Of a DNA stretch of 64,000 nucleotides, positions 24,505 to 36,602 are shown one piece after another (position 1 is the stretch's first letter; every line of letters begins with the position of its first letter). Origin of the DNA: Diogma glabrata (Eukaryota; Arthropoda; Insecta; Diptera; Cylindrotomidae); the NCBI GenBank assembly GCA_963693315.1, contig CAVNZG010001060.1, positions 186,001 to 250,000 on the forward strand, in the 5' to 3' direction. A program made the position numbers and the translations under genes. The notes under the pieces were generated by a model. That model worked only from the letters and a program-made list of their open reading frames with translations, did not search any database and had not been told where the DNA came from.

Positions 24505-25020
24505 CTCGAGCAGAAATTTGTTAGGGCTCAAGTAAGGCCCTGATCAGGTTTGCCTTAACCCGGATCAGGCATTGGTAGAGCTGCCGGATTGGGCCCTGAT
24601 CATGAGTGTAACGCTTTTGCCCTATTAGGTCCTGATTGGGATTACCGGATCAGACCCTGATTGGGATAATCGGATCAGGCCCAGACGGGATATCCTGACC
24701 AGACCCTGATATATATTTATATATTATATACATAAATTCAGATTCAAATAAAAACATTACAATGGAAAAAATTAATACATACATACCACCTAAAGTGGAT
24801 AATACTCTAGTGAATTTTAACCCATTTAAATTTCAGCTAGGGGTCAAATACGAAAAACCTGATCAGGGCCGGATATATTCAAATAAGGTTAACCCTAAAA
24901 TAGTATTCTAAATCAGGCCCGGAACAGGCCAACATCAGATTGCCCTAATAGGGATTGCCCTTGTAGGACTGATCACGCCCTGACTGTATTCAGGTTTTCC
25001 CTAACTAATTTCTGCTCGGG
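24505..25020. mobile_element. 516 bp TIR element (MITE-like) rich in GATCAGG motifs
   Basis: Terminal inverted repeats of 22 bp (20 of 22 matching) begin CTCGAGCAGAAATTTG at 24505 and end CAGAAATT-GTTAGGG in inverse at 24999-25020. TA dinucleotides at 24503-24504 and 25021-25022 are a plausible target duplication. The interior is crowded with CCTGATCAGG, GGATCAGGC and CCTGATTGGGAT; a block of about 27 bp repeats at 24625-24715. No coding sequence is present. Related stretches lie at 45660-45735 and 50490-50565. TA duplication suggests a Tc1/mariner-type mobiliser, which is inference. Confidence 0.78.
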
Positions 25021-25144
25021 TAATTTCAAGTACACTTCAAATGCTTATACATTTAAACAATAAGTTATACATTAATAACGAATTTATTGTTTAATGAGCA
25101 ATATTATATACAGAATGGATCAGTAAAAAACTAAATTTTGTATT

Positions 25145-25344
25145 NNNNNNNNNNNNNNNNNNNNNNNNNNNNNNNNNNNNNNNNNNNNNNNNNNNNNNNN
25201 NNNNNNNNNNNNNNNNNNNNNNNNNNNNNNNNNNNNNNNNNNNNNNNNNNNNNNNNNNNNNNNNNNNNNNNNNNNNNNNNNNNNNNNNNNNNNNNNNNNN
25301 NNNNNNNNNNNNNNNNNNNNNNNNNNNNNNNNNNNNNNNNNNNN
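25145..25344. other. Assembly gap (200 N)
   Basis: Exactly 200 undetermined bases lie next to a long (TA)n run. The even length suggests a placeholder of unknown true size caused by the repeat. Confidence 1.
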
Positions 25345-27218
<1,874 letters not shown>

Positions 27219-27333
27219 TAGACAACAAACTTGTTTTGTTTTTCGCTATCTTTGATGTATTTATTTCACTATGGCGATACAAATTTTTGCATGAAAACTG
27301 GAAATTAAACGAAATATTTTACAGTCGTCGATA

Positions 27334-27476
27334 AAATAGCATCTTGTATTCGCTTAAGATGATGGCAATTCTTCACTCGGATGATTCCCTCCACTCGCTA
27401 CGCTCGTTTCGGGAAACTTCATCATCGTGAAGAATTGCCTTCATTCTAAGCTCATACAAGAATCTACTATTAAACT
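27334..27476. repeat. ~140 bp imperfect palindrome
   Basis: Arms 27341-27390 and 27414-27470 pair over about 45 bases with few mismatches (CTTGTAT, GCTTA, GGCAATTCTTCAC, then TTCCC/GGGAA). They surround a short centre containing CACTCGCTACGCTCG. It directly abuts the truncated end of the mariner coding region, so it may be a small foldback element at the break point. Confidence 0.8.
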
Positions 27477-27916
27477 ATAAAATGTGTTTTGGGGAATGGA
27501 GACTCCTCCGAAGCATCGATTCGTTGTTGTTTTTGGTCGACTGTGAGCTCATGCGGCACCCAATTTACACAGAGCTTTCGCATACCCAAATGTTCATGTA
27601 AAATGGTAAAAACACTACCATCTGCTACCTTTACAATGTCAGCTATTTCGTGCACCTTCAATTTGCGATCGTTCATAACCAATTTGTGGAGTTTTTTTAT
27701 GTTTTTTGGAATAACAGCCTCATTTGGGCGTCCACTGCACTCTGCATCTTTTGTGCTGGTACGACCACATTTAAATTCAGCAATCCACTTCTCTACCATT
27801 TGTCTCGATGGAGCAGAGTTTGGATAATGTTTATCAAGCCATTGTTTGGTTTCCACTGTATGTTTTTTCATCAAAAAGCAATGCTTTATTAAAATTCGAA
27901 ATTCACTTTTTTCCAT
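27470..27916 (-). pseudogene. mariner transposase, N-terminal half only
   Basis: This is the DNA-binding half of a mariner (mauritiana-like) transposase, which binds the element's inverted repeats and moves it by cut and paste. The reading frame is open from an upstream Met at 27964. I place the likely natural start at 27916, where the conserved opening MEKSEFRILIKHCFLMKK begins. It keeps both helix-turn-helix parts: APSRQMVEKWIAEFKCGRTS, then SGRPNEAV and the second helix region ending ILHEHLGMRKL. The linker VNWVPHELTVDQKQQRI follows. The frame then loses homology after about residue 135 and stops at 27470, so the whole DD34D catalytic domain is missing. Confidence 0.92.
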
Positions 27917-28095
27917 TTTTTTTTCAAAAACAAAAGTTGGTTCACACAAAATGATATAACTCACGAATCAATAGTCAGATTGCTGTCAAATTTATACACG
28001 TATCGTTTGAAAGTTAGTACTAAATAAAAATCATATGGAAAAAAATCTAGTAACGCCATCTATGTGTCATCCTACGGACTTATTGAATGACCTAG
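27480..28095 (-). mobile_element. Truncated mariner element with one inverted terminal repeat
   Basis: On the minus strand the element begins at 28095 with CTAGGTCATTCAATAAGTCC followed by GTAGGATGACAC, a terminus typical of mariner, next to TA at 28096-28097. A leader of about 180 bp precedes the transposase start. The other terminus is absent: coding homology stops near 27500, where the 27334-27476 palindrome begins. Confidence 0.88.
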
Positions 28096-28281
28096 TATAG
28101 AGAAATATCCATGACATTTATTTTTTATCGTGAATATCAATACGATACTTCTCAAATTAACAATGCGCTCTTAAAACATTTAATAATTATTATTAAAATT
28201 ACTAATTATTGAAAATATTTAATTATTATTTGCATGAAAAACTTAATTTCACAATTTTCTTAAGAAGTGTTTTGTTCAATT

Positions 28282-28770
28282 TAGCTCGATTTTGAGAGCT
28301 AAGCCTAACTTAAATATTTACATAAAATAAAATTATATATTAAATTCAAGTATGGCCGACTTTTTTTTCTATTTTATTAGATTAGATTAAACAAGCTGAA
28401 TTACAAAATAATAAACAAACATAGTAGGGCAGTAAGCTCTATATAAGATGTTTATGTTGTTTGAACCTCTAAGGCAGCTCTTTAACGAGATAACTTTGTG
28501 CCCATGGAAGTTTTTTATTCCAATATATAGCGTACTCTATAAAATTATATATTTTAGCTCTAAAAGTGGTTATAGAGCTCATTAATAAAGCTTAATGCTC
28601 TACAAGCAAAAAGAGCTAGAACTGTAAGACAACAATGAATTAGAGCAGTGTCATTTAAAGCTCAGAATCGCTTTTAATTACGTTTACGAGCTATCAGGCT
28701 AATTTTTTTAACTTAAGGAGCTGCAATAGAGCAGATTGCTTCTTCCAGCTCTAACAATTGTTAATTTTGA
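28282..28770. repeat. Stretch rich in AGCTC/GAGCT motifs
   Basis: AGCTC or its complement GAGCT, mostly as AGCTCT or AGAGCT, occurs at least ten times in about 490 bp (for example near 28282, 28435, 28477, 28556, 28575, 28613, 28659, 28757). This far exceeds expectation for AT-rich DNA. Spacing is irregular, so it is not a simple tandem array. Confidence 0.65.
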
Positions 28771-28789
28771 TACATATTTTTGGTCGTAA

Positions 28790-29265
28790 CGTTTCAAATT
28801 GCAATATGGATATTGCGGTCGACTGAGTTCTATAGGTCGAGAGTTCAATTCCTAGAAGTGGTACATGTTTTTACTGTTTTTTTTATTTGTATTAAATACC
28901 ATTTTAAGAATTTTAAATTGATCGACAATGCAGTTTTTTAAAGTTATTGCTCCTGTCTAATTATTATTTTGATATTAACAAGAAAATTAAATATTGTTTT
29001 GACAGGAAGTGCTAATAATAATAAAATATTGGCTTTTCCATCAGTATTTTCCAGAATTTCCGTAAAATAAAATAAAATAAATAAAAACTACAAACTATTT
29101 GGGTATAAATTTCTCTTTCAATATGAGATGACATCTTCATCACAAGAGATTGATTTAAACACGGTTTAAGGCTGCGGATAATTTAAGATTATTGCTATTG
29201 TCTTTTAGCATAGTGTGACGTCAATACGAAGTAAAATTTAAAATGCATTTAGGAGATTTTTTCGA
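28790..29265 (+). repeat. Family C repeat, copy 1 (tRNA-like B box)
   Basis: Two blocks match the minus-strand sequence of 32921-33185. The first (28794-28870) has AATATGG, CTATAGGTC and AGTTCAATTCCT, which closely resembles the RNA polymerase III B box GGTTCRANTCC. The second (29187-29260) has TTGCTATTGTCTTTTAGCA, TGTGACGTCAATACGAAGT and ATGCATTTAGG. The spacer is diverged. A tRNA-derived SINE is one explanation; the A box is unclear. Confidence 0.6.
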
Positions 29266-29424
29266 CCTCTCAATATTTTCTTCAGTTTTTAAAAGAAATG
29301 TTTTGGCTGTATTCTAAACTAAAATTTATTTGAACCTTATTTGTGGATGCTTGCTTATATAAATAAGTAACCTAAGTTAACCCTCACGCTAACTAAATAT
29401 TTATTATTGTAAAAAATATTTGTA

Positions 29425-29735
29425 TTCCAATATTTCGACCTTGTGGGTCATCATCAGGTGTTAAATATATTAAATTATATATAATATTACATAATCAAAA
29501 TTTTTAAATAAATTTTTAACAAATATTTGAAAAAATTATATTAATTTTAATTTTGTTTTTTTTTATTTTATTTTATAAATTTTTTTTCTGTTATGAATGA
29601 AAGTTTTTGTGTGCAAATTTTAAGGTTTAAACATTTCATGTTAATTTTCATTTTTTTTTAATTTTTTCAGGTATTTGTTATAAATTATTTAAAAAAATTT
29701 GGATTATGTAATATTATATACAATTTTATATTTGT
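29425..29735. repeat. Inverted repeat with CTGATGA...GAAA motif
   Basis: Arms at about 29472-29512 and 29681-29726 pair (ATATAATATTACATAATC and inverse). Just outside the left arm, the minus strand reads CTGATGA, TGACC, CACAA, GGTC, GAAA (29438-29460), which resembles the catalytic core and stem II of a hammerhead ribozyme with one extra base. The remaining stems are not evident. Confidence 0.5.
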
Positions 29736-30589
29736 AACACCCCAAGTTTTAAAATAACAAATAGTTTACAAATGAGATATATAATGCTGATTTTGAGATA
29801 TATAAAAATTAATAAATCAATATAAATATTTAGTAATCAAAAAATATTGAATAAATATAATAATTTTATGCAATCATTAAAGTTAATTATTTAAAGTGCC
29901 TGTTTGTTTTTCTTGAATATTTTCAATAAACTTCACAAAACATTTCTTTCGCAGATAATTTAAATGAAAATACAATAAAATTCATCAATTTATTATAACG
30001 AAAGTCATATTCGTACATATGTGCTAAGGCATTTTACGACATGTGCATGGTATGACGCACATCATGTGTATGACATGTACTATGCACAATTTTGTGGAAG
30101 GGGATTTTTTAACATACACAATTAATGCACATATCATATACTTTTTCAAAATTGTTTTACGGGCCTGTAACTTATTTTAACATAATTTATTGTAATAGCT
30201 CACAAATATTTAATTCAATTAAAAAGAGAGACTTTTGTTTCAATGATTATTGCTACCACCATTGTTCAGACAATGAAAATTAGATGTATCATTCTTCAAA
30301 TATATAAATGCCATGGTATCACTTATTGACCCGTTACTGCAAACTGTCAAGATCCTACGCGGAAATAAAGAATGCGGAGGCTTTAAATATCAATATAATA
30401 CAATATTAGCGAGTATTTATAATAGCCCACAGTGCAATACAATGCCAGAATAGTTTGCACACTGATATTCTCTGCTATGTAGCGAAACAATGAATTAGAG
30501 AAGCGAAACTATTCCTTTCAGAATGTGTATTTCCTTAGTATCACACTCCAAAAATCAGAATGCATTGACGTGAAGTAAAAACTGCTTCT
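29736..30589. other. AT-rich stretch without a recognisable gene
   Basis: Short motifs such as repeated CATGTGCAT/ATGCACAT around 30040-30135 are present, but no element or gene was identified. Confidence 0.45.
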
Positions 30590-30930
30590 CAATTTCTGTA
30601 GGAATGCCATCACACCAGGTGATTTGTTATCCTTAAAATTGCTGGCGGCAACATATTTTTATTTCACTGTGTGGTTAAATTCAAGCATTCGTCTCGCTTG
30701 GTGGAAAAATTTCTCAAATAGGGTGGACAATTTTTGTCCTATATAGTAGATCTTACAAGTAAGATCACATTTCTCGAAATAGGTTGATTTTTTTATGATA
30801 GTAGCGGATTTTGAATGGAGTTCTGCTTTCAAATTTTCAGTATCAGCAAAACATTTTTTTGAATTTCCATTGGACGTACATTTGTTTATGTTTCCGATAC
30901 AGTTCTTCATTAGGTTTTCAAATAAAAATA
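30590..30930 (-). pseudogene. RTE non-LTR retrotransposon fragment
   Basis: The minus strand reads MKNCIGNINKCTSNGNSKKCF, then ENLKAELHSKSATI. This aligns with residues 419-460 of the intact RTE protein at 57721-60750 (MKSCIENINQHAANGNSKEC). Further on, the piece at 30590-30650 matches the GKSPGIDGIPAELL region in another frame. The part between is diverged. It covers only the linker before the reverse transcriptase, and several frame breaks make it dead. It shows that the RTE family has inserted here more than once, and this copy is much older than the intact one. Confidence 0.82.
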
Positions 30931-32616
30931 GTTGAGTAAAAGGATTAACAATATATGTCACAACAACACATATCTGTACTTTTTAGATCTAAATCCTAAC
31001 ATAATACGTTCTAAGATGTTTATTTGCATTTATTTTTCGACGATAGTGTAGGGTATCAAGATGGAACTGTGAAACAGAGTTTAAAAGAGTCAGGATCTAA
31101 ACAAATGCAGCGCCCCAAGCTTTACTACAATACTTCAAACAGAGACGAGTATAAGACCTATATATATGGAGTAATTGACCATTTTTTTGCCGTTTATGTT
31201 CCATATAGAAACGTTGGTTATCGACAAGTGTTCCTAACCTGAATTGATCTTAATTTTCTCAATTTATGTTCAAGTTTCTTGAAAAGATAATTGACTCGTT
31301 TGATTTATATGGATAATCGTTTGATTTATATGGATAAGAGTTTTTAGAATTTACCTACCATTGGTGATGGTGTGTTGATGTTTGTTAATCTTTTTCTTGA
31401 CGTGAAAAGCCATCTATGGGTACCGAAATATCAGTAAGAAAATTTTGAATAAATTTCAGTTCACCGTGGTAACATCCGTACGTAACGAGCTTGGTAATCA
31501 AATTGGTATACCAAATTCGATTAATTATTTTTGAGTTGTTTAAAGCAATAACGTACGTTTATCACTTTTATTTATCCTGTTTGAGATAAGATACTTATCT
31601 CAATAGATCAGTTGTTGATCTTTTCGTTTGAAAACCCTTTTGGCCATTAGATATCAAATGTTTGTCTTCTAAGAGTATTGATATATAAGTATTGATATTA
31701 CTAAGCGGCCACACACCAACACCGTCTTCCTCTTTTCATCCGGTTTTGACACAACTATACTATCCATCATAACCTGACGTCTTCTAGTCTATTCTAATCT
31801 ATCCTTCAGCTTATTTAATTTTACAAAAATACATACTGAAATGAACTAAAAATTTTTATACGATATATATTTCAAATTGTTTCGTTAGTCAAGTTCAATC
31901 ACTAATGGATGGAAATAATTATGAAATTAAAATACTGAAATAGCAACATTTGTTTTTACTTATTTTATTAACAGAAAATTAAACTATGCAAAAATAATGA
32001 TGGAAAACAAATGTTCTTTGCACTACTATTTTCAAATATTTTTCGCAAAATATAGGGTCCACGTCGAACCCAAGACTTTTCTCACAAGCCTCTACGTCGA
32101 AAATGACAACGAAATTTTGTACTAAGTATTTTGAAATTCTTTTTATTAAATCGATTTAAATTATTAAATGTATATTATAACACAAATTGTTTTTTCACCC
32201 AAAATTTCAAAAGTTTTCAACGAACATTATTTTTAAAAACTTTCAAAAATCTATATTTTTCTTTGCTATTATCTTTCTTCGATAGAACAAATGTTTTGGT
32301 TCTGATTCCTGCCGCAATATGTTTTTGTATATTTTGATTTAAGTAAAATTAAATCTCTTCCGTTTTAACCAATTAATTGTAATGAAGTTTTTATCTTTTA
32401 ATTAATAACCTTATTATAAATACCATTTACCAACCTTACTATTTAATGTATAAATTATTCCTTAAAAAATAAAATGATCTATGAAACTTTCGAAATTCTA
32501 ACTTTTGTTACTAATTGAAAATCAAAAAATATTTAAAACAAAAATTTCCATTCAATAGTTTATTGAAATAAATTTAATTCAATTTAAAAATAAACAAATA
32601 TATTGAGAAAAACATT
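30931..32616. other. No recognised gene; small tandem duplication
   Basis: CGTTTGATTTATATGGATAA is duplicated head to tail at about 31298-31338. A segment at 31605-31690 resembles 35750-35840 (GTTGTTG-TCTTTT and GTTTGAAAACC landmarks). A 72-codon frame at 31024-31242 has mixed composition but no known motif. Confidence 0.5.
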
Positions 32617-32677
32617 TATACGGTCCTTGTAGTGTTTTTGTAATGTTGAAGGACAAGAACACTACAAGGACAGTATA
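32617..32677 (+). ncRNA. Pre-miRNA-like hairpin (candidate only)
   Basis: GTCCTTGTAGTGTTTTTG (32623-32640) pairs with CAAGAACACTACAAGGAC (32654-32671) with one mismatch, and the stem extends through TATAC/GTATA. The loop is about 13 nt. The total of about 61 nt, with a stem of about 24 pairs, fits a small pre-miRNA or a miniature palindrome. Expression evidence is absent and such hairpins also arise from TE ends. Confidence 0.3.
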
Positions 32678-32920
32678 TATTACTATATAAACCGGATTTA
32701 TGATACATTGGTTCAATATGTCATTAACGAAAAACATACAGAGATTGAGAAAAACGTTATTCATACCTTCTTAAAATATAATTAAAACAAATGGTACAAC
32801 AATAACCAACAGAAAAAAGGAATAATTAAAAAATAAAACAAAAACAAAAGATATAAAAAACAGAATAGCCACGAAATATTTCTTCTAAAAAACTAAAGAT
32901 ATTGTATATGTCAAAAAAAT

Positions 32921-33185
32921 CCCCTAAATGCATTCTTAATTTGACTTCGTATTGACGTCACACTGTGCTAAAAGACAATAGCAATAACCTTAAAAAACTA
33001 CTTTACAGATGAATATAAATAATAAATATACATAAAGACAGTAGCAATATCTGTTAATATTAAGTATGTTAATATTAATTAAAAATAAACTATAAAAAAA
33101 TATACCAAGTCAGGAATTGAATTCTTGACCTATAGATCCTTAGGCGACCTCGGTACCCATATTGAAATTTGAGCGTTACTTGCGT
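32921..33185 (-). repeat. Family C repeat, copy 2
   Basis: This is the reverse complement of both blocks of 28790-29265, in matching order: GACTTCGTATTGACGTCACA at 32943 and the B-box-like AGGAATTGAATTCTTGACC at 33111. It is the shorter copy (about 265 bp against 475 bp) because its middle differs in length. Confidence 0.65.
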
Positions 33186-33227
33186 AGTAGACCCTCTCTA
33201 TTTTCCTACATAGGAAAACTATTCTTT

Positions 33228-33380
33228 CTGCTAGTCCCCACGCCTCACAAGCTCTGACAACATACACCGGTTATCTGCTAAATAAAATTTAAAATTTAAA
33301 AACGCAAAAAAAATTCTGCTAGTCGTCATGGCTTACAAGCCGTGACAATAGACAGCTTCAACAATGCCTGCTAAATTTTT
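33228..33380 (+). repeat. Two diverged ~90 bp tandem units
   Basis: TTCTGCTAGTC, ACAAGC, TGACAA and TGCTAAAT recur in the same order at 33228-33290 and 33315-33378, so this is an old tandem duplication. Confidence 0.6.
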
Positions 33381-34155
33381 TTACACAATTTGACTACAAG
33401 TCAATAAAATACTTTTTATAATCGAACCTGATACCGAAGCATTAGTCTTTCTGCCAATATGAGAGTAAAATTTTTCGAATAATCTGATATCTTACTCTTT
33501 ATACAGCAAACTCAACAAATAACAAAACTTATGCGTTACACATTCTTTAGTTTTAAATATTATTCTCAGATATTATTTTTTTCAGACAACCGTATTCGGT
33601 TAGATCTTTATTCATTACCGACGATACCATGTCTTACTTTTTTACTTTGATTAATAACTCAAACGTTGTCATTTTTTTCAGAATTCCAAAAATTTTATTT
33701 CTTCAAATGATTTAACTCAACAAGTCAAACACAATGTATATCAACGAAACAATATACCACCTACGTTTTACAAAAGCCATAGACTAACACGGATAAACTA
33801 GGTAATAGCCACGACAATCAAAATTTCAGTTTTTATTAAACTCCACTACATTTTTGTGCATTAGTCAATTGAAACAATAAATTTTTCTACCTTATACGAT
33901 ATAAACGTTAGACGTTGTCAACGTAAGATTTTTACTTAAGGTTAAATTTGAATATAACTCGACCTATCCCTCGCTACCTTCAGTCACAACTCGCAATCGC
34001 ACTAAAGAAAAACTGTCTTGTACAAACAACAATCCAATCTTCTTTTTCGGACAATGTCACGCTTTTCCCTTTCGCTGCAACTACTGCAATAGTTCGAGTA
34101 CTAGAATTCTTGCTCGTTTTCTTCATGCTCTGACAAACTAAAAATATCTCTCATT
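33381..34155. other. AT-rich stretch without a recognisable gene
   Basis: The short frame at 33948-34133 lies directly upstream of the family D repeat and shows no motif. No element ends were noticed. Confidence 0.5.
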
Positions 34156-35350
34156 TTTAGGGTTCCGTTTTTTATACGGAACACTATTGGTGATAGTAAA
34201 ACGTATTTTTCACATTATTTCGACTATCTCGATTACTATAAATCCTATGAACTTGAAATTTGGCATGCGTATAAAACTAATCTGTCCACACAAGATGAGG
34301 GGTTGAAAAAAAAAAAACAAAATGGCTTTCGTTTGGTTAACAGGGTTACGATGTGAGGCCTATGAGAAAATAAATTTTTATATCGAGTCAAGTAGGGTAT
34401 TATATGAAAGAGCTTCACTTCAGTATTTCTAAAAAATATATTTTGGAATTTTATACCCCACCATTTTTTGTGTAAATCTAAATAATAGCGTTTTCTGTAT
34501 GTTTTCTTTCCTTGATTAGCTCCGAGCCTAAGTAATCGAAAATCTTAAAAAGTATTTTGAATGATACAAAAATTAGTAAGTTTTTAAAGAAAAATATAGT
34601 GAAGTACCATATACTAAAAATAATACTTTTTAAGGGGGTGGATATGAGAAGGGGTAAAAACATCATTTAAAACCCGGTCAAGTGGGGTGTCATTTGGTCA
34701 TTTGAAAGAGCACCAAAATTAAGAAACATTACAATTTATTTCAGAATTTTGCGATGCACCGTTTTTGAATTATTCTCAAAAAAGTGCAACAAAAAGTTGG
34801 TCCCCCCTATACGTTTCTTCGTTGATTGACAGAAAAATTTGAAAAAATTCATAGAGATAGGAAATTTGATAAACCTTTAACGAAAAATACAGCGAAGCTT
34901 CAAGTGATTTTATTTCTATGTGTTTAGGGGATGGGAGTGGAAAAGGGTGAAAAATATGTTTTTTGGCTCGCATGAGTGGGGTGTCATTTGAAAAAACACC
35001 AAAATTAAGAAAAATTATTTTTTTTAGAATTTTACGATGCACCGTTTTTGAATTATTGTCAAAAAAGTCCTATTTTTAGTGTTAACACCACACAAACCTT
35101 AAACTTCGTCGTTGATTAACAGAATTAAGTCGTTCCTTAGCTACCATACACAGCTATGGATAACATTTAACCTAAAGTAATATTTTTTATATCATTTCGA
35201 TCAATTTAGATGAGAATGACATTTACTATTGATATTTATGATGAACCATTCATTTTTATGTGTCTATCTATGGTCTGGCAGTATTTTGATTTTGTTTTCT
35301 TTACATTCACGGAACCCTCGACGAGCGAATTTTATTCGCACTTGTCTGAC
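34156..35350 (+). repeat. Family D element: hairpin at each end, three internal ~295 bp repeats
   Basis: The left end TTAGGGTTCCG begins a hairpin (GTTCCGT and ACGGAAC around TTTTTAT). The right end reads CACGGAACCCTCGACG, then a hairpin GCGAAT-TTT-ATTCGC and CACTTG. Internally, a unit beginning TCAAGTGGGGTGTCATTTG and carrying GCACCAAAATTAAGAAA and GATGCACCGTTTTTGAATTA repeats at about 34380, 34676 and 34968. Repeats starting AGGGTTCCGT and ending with a hairpin before CGCACTTG are familiar to me from Lepidoptera, but I cannot check this. A partial copy lies at 42645-42780. Confidence 0.75.
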
Positions 35351-36602
35351 TTTTTTTAATTTTATATCGTTCCATCTTCAATGGCACCAAGGGATCACTA
35401 AATCAATCAATTGCACTAAGTGTTGTGGCTAACAATCTCTCGGTAAAAAACTGCATAGTCAACAACAATACTGTAAAAATAAGCATAATCCGTTTTATAT
35501 ATTAACCACGTTGTAGTACAGATTCTGCTCCAATTGGTGGCCAACGCGTAGTGTTACTTGTTTTGGACTTCCCGTTGGCAAGGTAGCTCTATCTGAAACC
35601 CACTCCTTAGAAGAAGCGTATACAACCATTTAACACTCCAGAGCCGTTTGTGATTCGTAAAAAATTAATAGAGAGTTGCAAAATGACATTAAAAGAAAAT
35701 TTAGTGTCCGAATAAATTATTGTTTAACGATGAACTACATAGTTCATTAGATTGGTTGTTGTTCTTTTGTTTTGAAAACCGTATTGGCTCTCAGATATTA
35801 AACGACTGTTTCGAAAGATGTTGAAAATGTTGATATGTGTGTATAAATCCAATACACAAATTTTAAAGATAGCACTGGAAGTAAGGTTATTGATCTATAA
35901 TTTGAAATATCACATTTCGTTCCTCTTAAACGACGTGTTGGAGATTGACTTCCACCATGAAGGAAAATTACCAGATTTATAGGACTTTTCTAGCGGGGTC
36001 AGTAACAGTTAAATCGCCGTCAGAAAACGACGAGATAGAAGATTTGGAATCTTATTTATTTAATTAACGGAACTGTAAAAACTATTGTCCGAAATTGACA
36101 TGTTGATCAATTTTTTATTTTTTAGCGTGAATTAAAGAAAATCCTAATATGTCACATATGGCATATTATCAATCATATATGATTTTCTTTTTTAGATGTG
36201 TCTTTCTTATTTTAATTGGAGCCCTATTTATTTTATACTATTGCGGTTTTTAATTATTTAGTTTCAAGAAAAGGTTAAGGTGTATTAAAAATATTTAAGT
36301 CTTTGTTTACGTATATCAACAAATCCCAGAAGACGGACAATAAAGCACAAATTTCGTCCAATTATACCAATACATCATTATTTTCCTCTTAATATTGTGA
36401 TCGATTTAATCCAACAACTGAAAAATATAAACGTGACCCTATTATTGTTGCCAAAAAGAAAACCATTTTCAACATTATTTTGCAAAATTAATTTGAACTG
36501 AAAAATGTTACTTTTAATCAAAGTTTGTCATACGTATATGTCATTTTTTTATGGATTTATTTCCCCGATTGAAGATTTAGAAAATTAAAATACTATTAAT
36601 AA
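35351..36602. other. No recognised gene
   Basis: Composition is mixed. The 35750-35840 segment is a diverged direct copy of 31605-31690. No ORF above 60 codons with any motif was seen. Confidence 0.5.

Noticed and set aside
27489..27892. Two plus-strand frames of 80-112 codons
   Set aside because: They are antisense shadows of the mariner transposase on the minus strand.
28810..28870. Possible tRNA gene
   Set aside because: Only a B-box-like motif is present; no acceptor stem or anticodon arm can be drawn, so it is kept as a repeat feature only.
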